Origin: Amyelois transitella
Lineage: Eukaryota; Arthropoda; Insecta; Lepidoptera; Pyralidae
Reading direction: 5' to 3'
Assembly: GCF_032362555.1 (NCBI RefSeq)
Contig: NC_083529.1
Span: 4,526,001-4,590,000 of the forward strand
DNA: 64,000 bases
Positions 1-13,700 of this stretch are shown here, in pieces (positions within the stretch are counted from its first letter, which is position 1; every line of letters starts with the position of its first letter). A program made the translations under genes and the position numbers. The notes under the pieces are model-generated. The model ran no database searches and was not told where the DNA came from. It was given only the letters and a program-made list of their open reading frames with translations.

Positions 1-441
1 ATTTCAAGGTTTTACATATGCGAGTAAAACGGTAATGATTGGCGCCATATAATGTTGGTCCTTCAAGCCAGATTGCCTTGTAACTTGAACCCTCATCTTC
101 ATACCCTTATAAATATTTAAGCGATCATTGACGACGTAAGCTACTCTACGTATTAACATACATTCCATTTCATAAACGGGTGAGATATTCTTTAAAATTA
201 TTTTGTTTTTGATGTCAATGTATGAAATAAATTTTACTTTTAATCACCATGAAAAGACTGAAACTATATATTTAAAGATTTAAGAGAGAGAAAAAAACCT
301 TAAGCAAATAATTTCCTCCAACACAACAATATATCTTATCTTGTGCATGTCTTCAAAATTTAGCAGAAAAGCCTAACAAACACAAATTTACTTAACCCTA
401 ACTCACGCCGATCAGAATTGGAAGCAATGTTACCCCTAAAT

Positions 442-1255
442 AGCAATTACTGGACGTGCAGTATTACACAGCACGCCTGTTAACTTGGCTGTATTCCAAT
501 TTGCGGGAAAATTACCGCTCGCTTCGTCGGACTTCGTCTGCTTCACTGGCTGCTCGGACTGTTGACGTCACGTACACAAATGTAGCTAACTATTGTCTAT
601 AATGGGCAAATGTGTTGCCTTTGATTGGTAATTATTGCCTGATTAGACTTGATAAGTAAATGATTTTTTACACAAGATGGCGGGTAAAATTGCAATAGTT
701 ATGATTGATTAAACCAATAAGCTTAGTTAGAGTTCAGTGGTCTAGCAAATTGGTTGTTTACATAGCATTTACTGGATTTACAGTATTACACATGCCTGTT
801 AACTTACCGCTCGCTTCGTATGACTTCGCTTGCTTCGTTGGCGGCTCAGACTGTTGCTGCACAGACGTCACGTGCACAAATGTAACTATTGTCTATAGTT
901 GACAAATGTATAGCTTATTAATAGTTTTACCTGATTGGACTTGATAATCAACCGAAGTTTCGCACAAAAACCATGCAAAAAAATTAAAAAGACTTTCTAT
1001 ACCCGCTGGATTATTTACACATCAGTTGGAGTAACAGCTTGCTTAAATAGCAATTACCTGCGTCTAGTACTACACAGCACTCGTGTTAACTTAACTCTAT
1101 TCCAATTTGCGGGAAAATTACCGCTCGCTTCGTCGGATTTCGCTTGCCTCACTGGCTGCTCGGACTGTTGGACGTCACATAAACAATTAATGGAAAATAT
1201 TTTTCTCGCAAGATGACGGCTAAAGTTGAATGATAACCTATAAGCTGCTTGAGTT
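442..1255. repeat. Three diverged tandem copies of a roughly 300-bp unit
   Basis: Units begin near 442, 763 and 1048, each with TAGCAATTACTGG-like sequence, then a GTATTACACA/CTGTTAAC block, ACCGCTCGCTTCGT, a GGCTGCTCGGACTGTTG-like block and ACGTCAC. Spacing is about 321 and 285 bp. Units 1 and 3 also share an ACAAGATGGCGGG-like stretch (671 and 1208). Copies differ by indels. It looks like a short satellite or a tandemly amplified transposon segment. No coding role is seen; open frames here are chance. Confidence 0.75.
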
Positions 1256-1443
1256 AAAACAACGCCAGGAATGCTGCATATTTGGGCAACAGATTTGTAA
1301 CAATGAAAGCGAGACAAGCGTCGTATCTTGTAAGTATCTAAGGTATCTACTTGAGTAGGATTGTAGTCAGAGATGTATGACTTTTACCCAGAAGTGTATG
1401 ACCAATACAAAACAATATGGCTTACAAACTTGGAATTATTTTT

Positions 1444-1605
1444 AGGCGATGGGCTAGCAACCTGTCTCTAGTTGAATCTCAATTCTATTGTTAAGCCAAA
1501 TAGCTGAACGTGGCCATTCAGTCTTTTTAAGACTGTTGGTTCTGTCTACCCCGCAAGGGACGCACGTAGTATAGACGTGACCGTATGTATGTATGTATGT
1601 GTATG
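1444..1605 (+). mobile_element. SINE-A, 5'-truncated, with ATGT tail
   Basis: Begins at GGCGATGGGCTAGCAACCTG and ends in ATGT repeats. Belongs to the family defined by the fuller copies at 16881 and 47752. Confidence 0.75.
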
Positions 1606-3139
1606 AATAATACCAACGCTAAGAGGAACCTGTAAAATAAAATTCCACTAGACGAAAGTGTTCATTACATCTTATCCGTCTCTTAACGTCTATGAGAAAG
1701 TGCTATTCTTTAGTGTCGGGAACCTTTCGGCTCAATAGCTTTTAAAAGTTTCCACGTCATGACTAAACCGTTTTTCTTCTCATAACCTATATTAATCTTA
1801 GGCAACCATATGCCAAGCTGTAGTTGCAATATAATTAGTGCACCACACTCCGACGCCGTCAAAAGTGCAACGAGCGTGACTGCGGATCGCTTTATGTATT
1901 GCAGCACCAGTATCAAAATACGAACTTAGAGGGCAATTAAATTTTTGTTATGTTAATCCCGTTTTGGGCTCTATCTAGTATTTTGAACAATCTACGTCTT
2001 CGGAGACGATGAAAGAACAAAAATACGGATTTCACAGGATTGCCATTTTACATTAAGCACGTAAAGTAAGTTCTATCTGTTGAAGAAAAATGTTTTCATT
2101 CGTAAAATAATGTATTAGGATCAACAATGCTTGTAAAGTGGATTGGAAGTAGCCGTTGCTACAAACTCACAATGTTACATAATTATAGTTTATTTCAGTA
2201 ACAAGAGAAAATTATCCAACATGTCCAATTTTTAATTTCACGAGGACAAAACCAATACCGTATTCTAGCGGGCACATAAAATTGGAAACCATCGACAAAC
2301 ACGTTAAGCAAAGATATGAGTTAAAAGTTAATAATTAATCGTGTATAACACCGGCCAACTCTCACACATCGGTTTAGTGGCAGTTCGGACAACCTAATTA
2401 AAATATTTCGCTGGCTCATAAAGACTTGGGGCAACCGCACCTTAATTATTGCCATAAACTGAAAATATGCTTTAAAACACCGCCCAGGGTCGAATTTATT
2501 CCCGCGGAACAACGTTATCCAAAATGCGACAGGCGGAAGAAAATAATTAACGTAATGCTTATTTAATTAATTAAATTAAAATTTTGTTGCTGAATTGCCC
2601 TATAGGTTAACCGCTTATGTTAATAGGTTAAGTAGGTCTGCTTTCGTTTGATTGTGTTATTGTTTTGATAACTGTTTATGTTTTATTGCAACTTTCTTAC
2701 TTCATATAAAATCCAGGAAAGATTATGTTCATGCGGAATAAGATCTATAAAATAAGATATCAAAAATGATAGAATAACATACTAAAGTTAACAATTGTAA
2801 AAATTTTCAAATAGTAAATATATCCTACATACAAGTTTTCCACAATGTATTTTGAATGAATCAAACAGTGTTTTTACGAAACATCTTTCCATTTGCCACA
2901 TTGAATTACAACATTTAATCGAAACAAAATTATTAATTTTCTTTTAATTCAATGTTGTTAATAAAGATAAAGTGAATAACATAAGTATTATAGCTCGACT
3001 CTAGTTTTTACTTAATTAAAAAGCTGGGCTAGAAATATAGCAGACCTATTTAATCTTGGTTTTACATGCTTTAATTCATTTTCTTAAAACTTAACCATCT
3101 AAGCATTCGTTTTTCTTTCATCTCACCAATAATTAACTT
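1606..3139. other. AT-rich intergenic stretch
   Basis: No coding or repeat feature recognised. Open frames up to 68 codons have no family resemblance. Confidence 0.5.
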
Positions 3140-3356
3140 GTGCCGTGTGGTTCCCGGCATCGTTACAAAAAAGAATAGGACCACTCCATCTCTTTCCCAC
3201 GGATGTCGTAAAAGGCGACTAAGGGATAGGCTTATAAACTTGGGATTATTTGAATCTCTCTACCAAACAGCTGAGCGTGGCCTATCAGTCTTTTCAAGAC
3301 TGGTGGCTCTGTCGACCCCGCTAGGGATATAGACGTGATCATATGTATGTATGTAT
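3140..3356 (+). mobile_element. SINE-A, near full length, internal deletion
   Basis: Carries the head GTGCCGTGTGGTTCCCGGCA and the ATGT tail but lacks the GGCGATGGGCTAGCAACC block. Confidence 0.8.
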
Positions 3357-4382
3357 AATTAACTTTAGGTGAGCATTTTTTGTATATATATATGTATGTT
3401 TGTAACGCGAAAACTTTTCTGATTTATAGGAAAAGAACTTGAGTTGGATCAGACAATATTACTTTAAGAACATAAAAATTGGTCGACTAGTTTTTGAGAA
3501 AGTCACAATTTTGTCAAAATTTAAAGTGTTCGCGAGGTCATAGTTCGCGGCTCACAACTAGTGATAAAACACTTTACATGTAACAATTATGTTATGATAA
3601 ATCACGATTACCCGATATATTAAACATAAATCTCCTCCAGTGACTAACTTAGGCTCTAATTAATAAGCCATTACGCCGTAATGACTGCTATAATTAGTCG
3701 TATAATACAACCGACGTATATATTTACCTGACAGAGCTCAAATTACTCTAGATTCATGGTTATGATGCTAAATTGGAAAGTAATGATGAGTAAACAATGT
3801 CTTGATTTGTGAATGGATTGTTAAAATTTAGAGGTCAAATCCGTAACAAATATTTAAAATAGTAACACTATCGGTTACCATAGATTTATTTTTTGTTCCC
3901 AATGAATAAAAAAAATTGTACCTTTGTATTCAAGTTTACTTCAAAACGTCTTAAGAACCCATTTTGGTGCAAATAAGCATACGGAGATTCCTACAGGAGC
4001 TGTAAAAGGTCAAGTTATAAGAACTCAGCTTACTTGAAAGAGTTTATGCAACACGAAGCACGCAGCTATGTGTTGTAAATTAAATTAAACCGCTCGGTAC
4101 TGCTTGAAATTGTCTCTAATCAAATGCAAACTAATAATAGCTAAAACTTTAAAAGCTGTTGTCGTGACCATTCATTTTGACTGTGAAGTGGCTGTTTGAT
4201 TTCAAATTAAATAAGATTTAAACAAATGATATTTTTCTCACTGATTTTGACGTTTGACGTTATTCAAATATTCCTCTCATCATACATACATATTCACCAT
4301 CATTCTTTTTTCTCGAAGATTGTTAAGACTTAATTTTTTCACTTACCACGATTCCTCCATCATACTTGATGTCCAATAAGAT
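3357..4382. other. AT-rich intergenic stretch
   Basis: Nothing recognised, apart from a possible promoter region further right for the MARCH gene. Confidence 0.4.
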
Positions 4383-4450
4383 ACAGGAATAGAAAAGGGA
4401 ATGCTTAAATGGTTTGGTTATGAGGAAAGGGTGAACGACAGCAGATTTTC
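4383..4450 (+). mobile_element. Decayed internal LINE fragment
   Basis: The segment from GGAATAGAAAAGGGAATGCT to GAACGACAGCAG matches the part of the 28890 element encoding GIEKGMLRWFGHVERMNESR, with frame-breaking changes. Confidence 0.5.
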
Positions 4451-4777
4451 TAAAAAAAATGTCCATAAACTGTTAAAAAATTACTTTTCATTTAATCGAA
4501 TATTGTGGTAGCTCGTAAATTAAACATCAGTTTCTGTTAGTGCTTTGTCCATTAGTCGTCTGCTACGACATCCACAGAAAAGTTATGGATTGGTCTTATT
4601 TTAATTTACAATAATAGAAACTTTGCGACCACAAAAAGGTCTATCTCGTCTCAACAAAAACATAACGTCACTCACAACGTCAAGAAAAAGTCAAAATCTA
4701 TTTGTCAAAAACTGCATCATTCGTATAAGATTTAAACAATCTATTCTGTTTTAAACACAAATGAACCAATTTTTTTA
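4451..4777 (+). promoter_or_regulatory. Presumed 5' flank and leader of the MARCH gene
   Basis: Position only. No clear TATA box or initiator stands out. An out-of-frame ATG at 4761 precedes the chosen start. Confidence 0.25.
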
Positions 4778-7700
4778 ATGGATGACAACAAAGATACTAA
4801 GGAACTAAAAGCAGAAGAAACTACAAGTGAAAATACAGAAAAAGAAACAGAAGGAAATGTTAACGATGAAATATCAAATAAACAAACGACTCAGGATGAT
4901 GCAGGTCCTTCAGGAGCAGAACCACTGCCTGGTTCTATTCCAGAAACACCGAGAACAACATTCCAAACAAACCCAAACAAATCTAAATCAGAACATAACA
5001 TACGACAAATAATTACAACTATAGACGTAGCAAATGCACTTAAAACTATTAGTTTCCACTCAAGTCATGGCAACAAAACTTTGATAATGAATGAAATTAA
5101 AATTCCTATAGACAAAAATAGTGATATGGAAAAAGATGATTCGACAACGTTTGTCGAACTTAAAAAGTTTATGGCGACATGTTTCAAATTTAACAAAGAT
5201 GTAGCTAATAACGTTACAACAGAAGTACCGACTATTGTTCAACCGTTAATAGCTCAAGAAATGGCTAATAGCAGTTGCAATGTGCAGGCTGAATCTATTG
5301 CGAATGTGAACAATGAAGTTATTGTCACTAGTACTGCTCCTGTAGATGGTAAACTATTGAAAGTTAGTTCTGAAAATAAGAAGAAAATGTCAGGTAGTCT
5401 GTCGGAGCGGTCAGACTACGGGTTGGCGCAGAGAGATTCACTATCTAGTATTGGATCTAATGTTTGCAGGATTTGTATGACAAGAGGACGAGAAAGGTTG
5501 GGCGTTACATAACATTATGTAATCTCTAAAATAACATTGATTTGGCAGTACATGTATCCACACGCGCTGTTCATAAATTCTCATCAAATCTCAGTTCCCA
5601 AAATAAATCTCTAAAATTGTCATATTATGATATATTTTTTCACAAGTTGACTTTTCATCACATAATCTTGACCAAAGGTTAAACTTAATACCAACGTACC
5701 AGTTCAATCAGACATTTTAGACCTTTGAAATTTTCCAATATTTAATCGGGCCAAAAAATCCACTCGATGATGGACGCTCTTTTGAAAAATCTAGTTAAAA
5801 TTTTTGATAAGTAGTATTTAGACTCCAAATATTATAACTTTGACTACGAAACTTACTCTGACTGTTTGTTACGCTTTCACGCCTTAGCCACAGAACCAAT
5901 GTTGATAACATTTGAAACAGGGATGGAGTTGTCCCTGAGGAAGATCATAATTTTTAACCGACTTAAAAAAAGGGGTGGCTTTATTTTCGTTTTCGTCCGT
6001 ATTATAATAATTATTGGTATTATAGGTATTTTTATTGACGGGAAAGGGGTTAAAAAGAAATTGAAAGATTAACTTTTGCGGGTAACTAACTAGTTGTTGA
6101 TATAAAATTCTTGTAATTACAACATTACAAACAAATATTTCATATTCAGTCCATTAATTAATGTCGTGGTAGTTTGTTAAGTCGACTTTATATTTTGGTC
6201 TTCAATTTTGCTCCCAAGAAGGTTCATTTCATTACACGACTGAGTAATGTTTGTTTCGCCTTTGCCTGTAGTTTCAATGTCAATTAAAATTGGAATCCAA
6301 GCTCCCATACTAGTAACATAAAGGGAATAAATTTGTACTTATGTATATATATAGAAAGATGGCAAACTCTCCATTTCGCATAAAATGATAATAATAAATA
6401 TTTCCTAAACTTATGTTAAGGTAATGTACAAAAAGCGGCCGCATTCTGCAATCTCTTCCAGACAAGCACAACATACTTCTGTTTATTTTTTATTTCTAAC
6501 AAATAAACTAAAAAACTTCTATACCGATTGTGCTGACTGTTCATCAAAATTAGACCAATGGTTCAAAAGTTGTTGCGTTACAAACATACATACAAAAATT
6601 GATTGGTAGATTAGCAAATAGCTTTTGGATGAAAATGGACCAATTTTTATAAAACATTATTATGGATACAAAATAAACTTGAGGCTTCGTTTTTCTCTTA
6701 TTTCCCAAAAGCTAAGAGTGACTGCTAGTATTCCCAAGTGATTTTTTTCTTTGTTTTAGACTGATATCTCCATGTAACTGCAAGGGGTCTCTAGCTAATG
6801 TCCACTTGAGCTGCCTTGAACGATGGCTGAACCAAGTTGGGAGGAATCATTGCGAACTGTGTGGATTCAGGTAAAAAGTTTTTAGGCAAATATTTTAGGG
6901 AGCTAACTAGTGCAAGTTTCCATACTGGTCTGGTAGCGAAAAAAACGAGCAATTTTGTAAACCAATCAAGGGCCAATGAAGGGAAAGTTTGATAAACTTG
7001 TTAGACTTGAGATTCAGACAGTGATAGGTTGCTATCCTATCGTCTACAAGAAGAATACTAATACTACTGAAGAATACAAGAAGAATCATACCATCCAGCT
7101 GAACGAGGTCTGGGACTATTTTAGGTTTGTCTTTGTGTTAAGGAACCCGAATAAAAACCACAGATTCCTCTTCAGAGAGGTGAGGACACCATCGGATCTA
7201 ACATCAGGAAGTGCCTTTGACATTTGCCTATAATTAATCCATATATAGGTATATAATAAAATTACAACTGATTAATGTCTGTACAAAAATATTGCCAAGA
7301 AATCGATATGGGGTCTGTCTGTCTATATTATTTAAATGCGGTTTTCTCTGAAATGTTATACTTGGTCAAATTAAAAAGTTGTGCTATCTTTCTCCCTCCT
7401 CCACTAGACGGCCAATACAGCTTTTATATATTGAGCCTCTCGGCGAACAAGACGCGGGCAACAGCTAGTTAATATATTACCAAGTTAATAAGTCCATTTA
7501 AAAATGTATATCGAAGCAAAATATACGGAGAAGAAAGCAATGATTATAATCTACGAATCTCGTAGCGCTACGCCGTAGCCGCCGTAGCATTTGCTACGAA
7601 GCACACTACACACCGCAACGAATTTGCAGAGTATTCCCATTTGTAATTTTCGCAGAACTATTCTCACACATTCCTGAGATATTAGGGAGCATAAATACAA

Positions 7701-10700
7701 ACTGTGAACGCTCGAATGCATTTGTAAGGAGTATTGTGGCCGCGATCAATTTACGAAGTAATTCTTGGGAATAACACATGAATTTTTGAGACAACAGACA
7801 AAATGGTGAATTTTCTATTATAAAAGAAATTTGATTTTAAACTATTACTTAACTGAGTTTTCCACTTTCAAAGGTTATATTTATTAGTTTTCAGTCTAGT
7901 TTGTAAATTGCTTATTTTCATTTGGTTTTTTTTCGGTTCCCGTATAAAAAAAAGAAAACAAATAAAATAGTATTTAAGCTCCTTTTCCAAATTCGATGAC
8001 CAAAAAGTGAAGTGGTAACAAATAAACTTATTTATCGCATATTATGTTGTTAGTAATTAAATTGTCTTTTTTATACAAACGTTGTCAAAAGTTATTGGCA
8101 ATGAATAATACTGAGATTTATTAAAATAATGTCTTAATTCAAGACAAAAAGTCTTTATGAATAACAATTGAGACATCGATATTACAGCAATATAATATAA
8201 TGGCCGAAAGGATAATTTTGCCCAAAAATATTAATCAGTGGAGCTAACGATGATTGGCGGGTACAAGGGGATAGACGGCAATTAAGCTCTTTTTGATTCA
8301 GTGGTTATTTATATTTTCATGGAAATTTGAACTTTGTACCCTGGTAATAAGGTAATAAATCAATGTTATCATATTCACCCTTGTAAGAATTAAGAGAGGG
8401 TGGCGAGATTAGAAAACTGAACGATTAATTTTTCAGAATATTGATATTTTTATTTTCTCCGTCTAGAAAGTATTTTTTTACTTTTCAAGATTTTTCTCAC
8501 AACATACCTAGAAAAGGTATAGCTAAGTTTTTACGATCTGCTGCTTACTTGCTAATGAAAAGTCTTTAACTTTTTTATTATATGGCTTGTTTTCATTACT
8601 ACATGCTGTAATTAACCGCAGTTTTCAAATCAACAACTGAAAATGAAAATTAGATTTAGGAAATAAAATTATATTATAATTAAAAAAACAAAGAGAACGC
8701 TGTTGAAATACCAAGTATTTATAACAAAAACCACGACTTAATCCTTTTAAGACTTTTTAAGACAACAGCTTTGATATGACTCAAGCGTCGCGATTCAGGA
8801 TTCGAACTTATTGATTGACTTTGGCAATTTGCGTATACACGTTTTTTCTTCGTATCTTCACAGCACCATCGAAGCTTTCTTATTTATGTAAATAAATAAA
8901 AAAAGAGTGCACAATCTGAACATTTTCACGTTAATTAACTTACCCGTGAGCAAAACAGTAACTTCCTATAATAAATATAACTACAAATCGACTGAAACTT
9001 CGACATTAAATTGAGCAATAAACCGGTTATAACTGGAATGGAATAAAAATGGCCGCCGAAGTTTCTAGGAACTCGGACGTGCCGCCGAATTGCAATTTGT
9101 AGCGGCAATTAGTATCCAATGAAGTTTATTAGGGTTTATGAAATGTATTGCCAACTGTGATTTATAGGTCAGGTCAAGAGTACCCTTAACCAATGAGGTG
9201 ACATGAACAGACAGAGTGATGAGTGTGGTTGAAGTGTAAAAAGTTTGCAGGGATTGTGGCAAGAAGTAGTCTCTACCTACCCCTTCGGGAAAAAACGATT
9301 GTTGCCGCTCAAGTAAAATTTTACGAAAACTATGACAAAAGGCAAATCTAAAACAAAGGCTATGTTGTAATTCACACTTAAGTCTTCTACCTCCTGACTA
9401 AAGTCCCGGGTACATCATCACCACTCTGGAGAAGAGCCCGGGGTAAGCTCTTGACCATGGATCCTAGACTGGGTGAGTCAGTTTTTTACATAAAGCGACT
9501 CCTATCTGACCTCTGTAATCTATGTAGGAGATCAAAACCCTTATTGGATCATGGTTACACATTTGGTTGCCTGAATGTGCAGGTTTCCTCACGATGTTTT
9601 CCCACACCTATAACAGCATCAATTAGAACTCAAACTAGTAATGTACATAGCTTCGATAATAGTCATTGGTACATGGCCATGGCAATTCACACTTAAGTGT
9701 TCAAACCTAAAATAAAAAAGGACATTGTATGGTTGACATACAGCACCGCCCAAACTGCTGAGTATAGATTTGAAGTCTGTATATACATAAGTTTCTTATG
9801 TTGTCTAAGGATGGTCTAAAAGAGAATTTTCCCAAAATTCCAACAATAATTAAAATAAACTATTTTTAGTCGCAGGCGTACACTAGTAAGTTCAATATAA
9901 TGGCAATAATGTGGTTTAAGATTAATATAGATTAGCTTTTGTTTGACTTTCAAGGCACGTAGGTTGTGGTTCTGATTTATGATGTGCATGTTAGTACAAC
10001 ATTTATAATATAGTCTAGACTTTATTATTACATAGCCGAGACAGCTACTTAATAATTTGAGTTCGTCTCACGCCTAATAGATGAATATGCATTTTTTATT
10101 TACTTTAATAAATTGTGTCTTTATTGTTTAAAAAAATTAATTAAAAAAACGAACTTCACTTTTATATATCACGTCTTTATCTCATGCGGAGTATACAGAA
10201 CCAATAGTATCGAAAAGTCTGGAAGGCCGCGTCAGCTTAGTGGTGCAATAGAAATTAAGATTTTAATGACCCATTGCCAGTTATCACCTGAAAAAAAAAC
10301 AACAGCAAGCTTTGCTTTTAACTTAATTACTGTGGATACTCAATGAATGAGTGAATAGGCATTATTGTAGCTTGCGTGCACTACCTTAGGTCAAACGTAC
10401 TTAAATCTACAAAAAAACTCTTAAAAACCTAAAAATAATCCTTCCGATTTTGTATACGTCCCTAAAAAAACTCTAAAATATTTTAGTATTTAAATTATTC
10501 TAAATGGAAAAAGTACACAAATTCATTGCGATAAGTATATTTCGTAGCGTTGCTACGACTATTGTAGCGGCTACGGCGTAGCGCTACAATATGTGTAATT
10601 CACAAAATGGTAATTTGCATACATTTAATTTTACCTACTGTATGATTTAGCTTTGTAAATTGATCTCGTCGATTGCACTGCAGGTCCTAACTATTTTTTC

Positions 10701-13700
10701 TACACTAAGGCTTATGAAGCGCTAGTAACCTCAATTTTGAGGAAAGTAGATACGAGTATATCAAGCCAAGGCATCTTAAATGAAACTCAGACTCCCGGAA
10801 CAAAGACATTTCTTTATGTTTTACATCACTTTATGTTTGTACCAGATCAAAACCATATCGCGATTAAAAACGGGATAACGCCATCTATTATTATAAAAGT
10901 AAACTAAACTTATACATAACATGTTTAAACCAAAATTAGACAGAAAGGTTGATGTGAATTGGTGATATACCTTATAAATATTAAAAAACACCAGAGTACC
11001 GGTTGTGTGCGTAAAGTAACCTGTCTGAGTAATTTGTTATGTAATTATATGATGGCCTCATATTATATATATATATTAATTATATGATGGCCTCTGTGGC
11101 GCAGCGGTAGTGCGCTTGTCTGTCACGCGAAGGTCCCGGGTTCGAATCCCAGGTTCATGCTGAGCTCATGATGAGAAACAACCTCTTTTTTTCTGTGGCC
11201 TGGGTCTTGAACGTTTATCTATATAAGTATTTATTTATTATAAAATTAAATATCTCTGAGTTAGTATCTCGTAAAAAAAGTTTCGAACTAACTTCGAGGC
11301 TAACTCAATCTGTGTAATTTGTCCCATATATATTTATTTATTTTTATTTATTAATCAGTCCTGATATTGATAAAATAAAATGGTGAAACTTTTCTTTCCA
11401 TTCCAGCTATCCAGCTATTAGAACACCAAGATACACAGTACTACAAGCTCTCCGACTATGGTTCGGTAACCCTCGAAACAGGAGCCATTTGCAGGTAAAA
11501 TAACTGTTTCATTCTATTTCCTGCAGTTAAAATCTGATGTAGTGTTTTAATCAAATATGCAACCGGTCGATTTGAGTCAGCCATTCGGATTTTGAAACCA
11601 GATATCGCAGTACCGACGTTACATACATACATATAATCACGTCTGCATCAATTGCAGGGTAGACAGAACCAACAGACTTAAAAAAGACTGAAAGGTTACA
11701 TGTTCAGCTGTAAGGCTTAATTATGGAATTAGATTCATATAGTGACTCCAATCCCAAGATTATTAGCATTTCCCTTTATCGCCTTTTACGACATCCATGG
11801 GAAAGATGTGGAGTGATCCTATTCTACAGTGCCAAACGGCATTTGTCAAAATAATATCATACGAAACTTTTTTGTGCCGTGTGGTTCCTGGCACCGATAC
11901 TAAAAAGAATAGGACCCCACCACTCCATCTCTTTCCCATGGATATCGTAAAAGACGACTAAGGGATATGCTTATAAAATTGCGATCCTTTTTTTAGGCGA
12001 TGGGCTAGCAACCTGTCACTATTTGGATCTCAATACCATCATTAAGCCGAGCAGCTGAACGTGGCCATTCAGCCTTTTCGGGACTATTGGCTCTGTCTAC
12101 CCCGTAAGGGATATAGACGTGACTATATGTATGTATGTATGTACGAAACTTTAATAGTCTGTAGCGTTTAGGTGTTGCCATTTCGGGGTTGAACCATTTC
12201 CTACGTGCCCATAATAGGCGCCATTTGCAGGTGGTACCGCCATTTTCAACGGTCCGACTCATACGTACAGTAAGTATGAGTCGGTCCTATTTAGGGTGAC
12301 TGTATACTGAAAATCTTTCTTGTATCGATCCTTTTTTTAGGCGATGGGCTAGCAACCTGTCATTATTTGAATCTCAATTCCTATCATTAAGCCAAATAGC
12401 TGAACGGGGCCATTCAGTCTTTTCAAGACTGTTAGACTGACTACTGGTTCGAATTGAATAATTATTTTTGCGTTGAATAGACCATTTATCGAGGAAGGAT
12501 TTAGGCTATATAACATCACGCTGCAACTATAAATAGCAAAGAAATAAAAGAAAATGTGAAAAAAAAAATGGGTAAAATTATTCATCCTTGAGGGCTTCAA
12601 TGATGCCCGAAATAACTATTCCACGCGGACGAAGTCGCGGGCACAGCTAGTTTTATAATTATATCTAGACATGAATAATTTGAAATTGGAAAATGCAACA
12701 TCAGTACTTCTAGCGTTTTTCCCTTCCACTGCGCGCCGTTCCCTACATACGGGCCATTTACCTCGCCGCTCAGCAATCCGTCTTCGCATTTTGTGCACTT
12801 CAACTTTTTTTCTAGTATTTTTTGGCGATACAAAATCGCCGGCCGACATTTAAAAGGCCGTTTGCATCGTAAAACTTTGTTTATCGTCGCTCCCTTGTCG
12901 CCTTCGGGATATATTATCCTACGGCTACTGAGATCACGGAAGAAAGGAGATCCGGTAAGCGGGCGTGAAGTAAATATTACGAAAAAGGATTTTTTCAGGC
13001 TGCGGAAGGAGTAGTAAGTAGGTTTTCCTTTATTTTTGGTTATGCGATTACTTTTATTTGATTTTAATTGATTTTTTGTTTTTTTTTTTTTATTTCGATC
13101 GACTTTAGCATTATGAAGCTTAATACTTCTTACTTATTTCTTTTTTAAATACGTATGATATAATTACTTTTATGATATAATACAATTTATATAGCAGAAG
13201 TTATTTACATTATTAATAAAATAAAAAATATTACTGAACTTCCTTCTAAAATTTCTCTTAGAATCGGCAATTTTGGTCTTATCAGAAAGCTTCTTAACCG
13301 TGTTCCGTTATTCTTGTCTGTCTTATTATAATTATCTTCTTTTAATAATGACTATTTAATTAGTGCAAAAAAAAATAATTATTAGGTTAATTTGTTCAAC
13401 ACTATCAATTAATTAACCTTTATATATTGAGTTAACACAAGGTAAAATATTAGCTTATATCTATGATCTAAAGCAACCGTATCTGAGAATAAATTGTGGA
13501 TTAGTAGGATTTGCGTGGAATGAGGTCTGCTTTGGTTATTTATTGGCGTGTAATGTACTTTTTATAGGGTTCACTGTAGAAGATTATTACTCAAGTTGGA
13601 ACTAGTAAGGGACTTAATAATCAACAGGTGTTTGAGATCACATGTTCCTCTTTGAATCTCAATTCTTTTATAAAACCAGACAGCTGTACGTGACCTTTCG

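Noticed and set aside
11089..11170. tRNA gene, because of A-box and B-box sequences
   Set aside because: The sequence does not fold into a full cloverleaf with matched acceptor ends and recurs as a dispersed family, so it is a tRNA-derived SINE.
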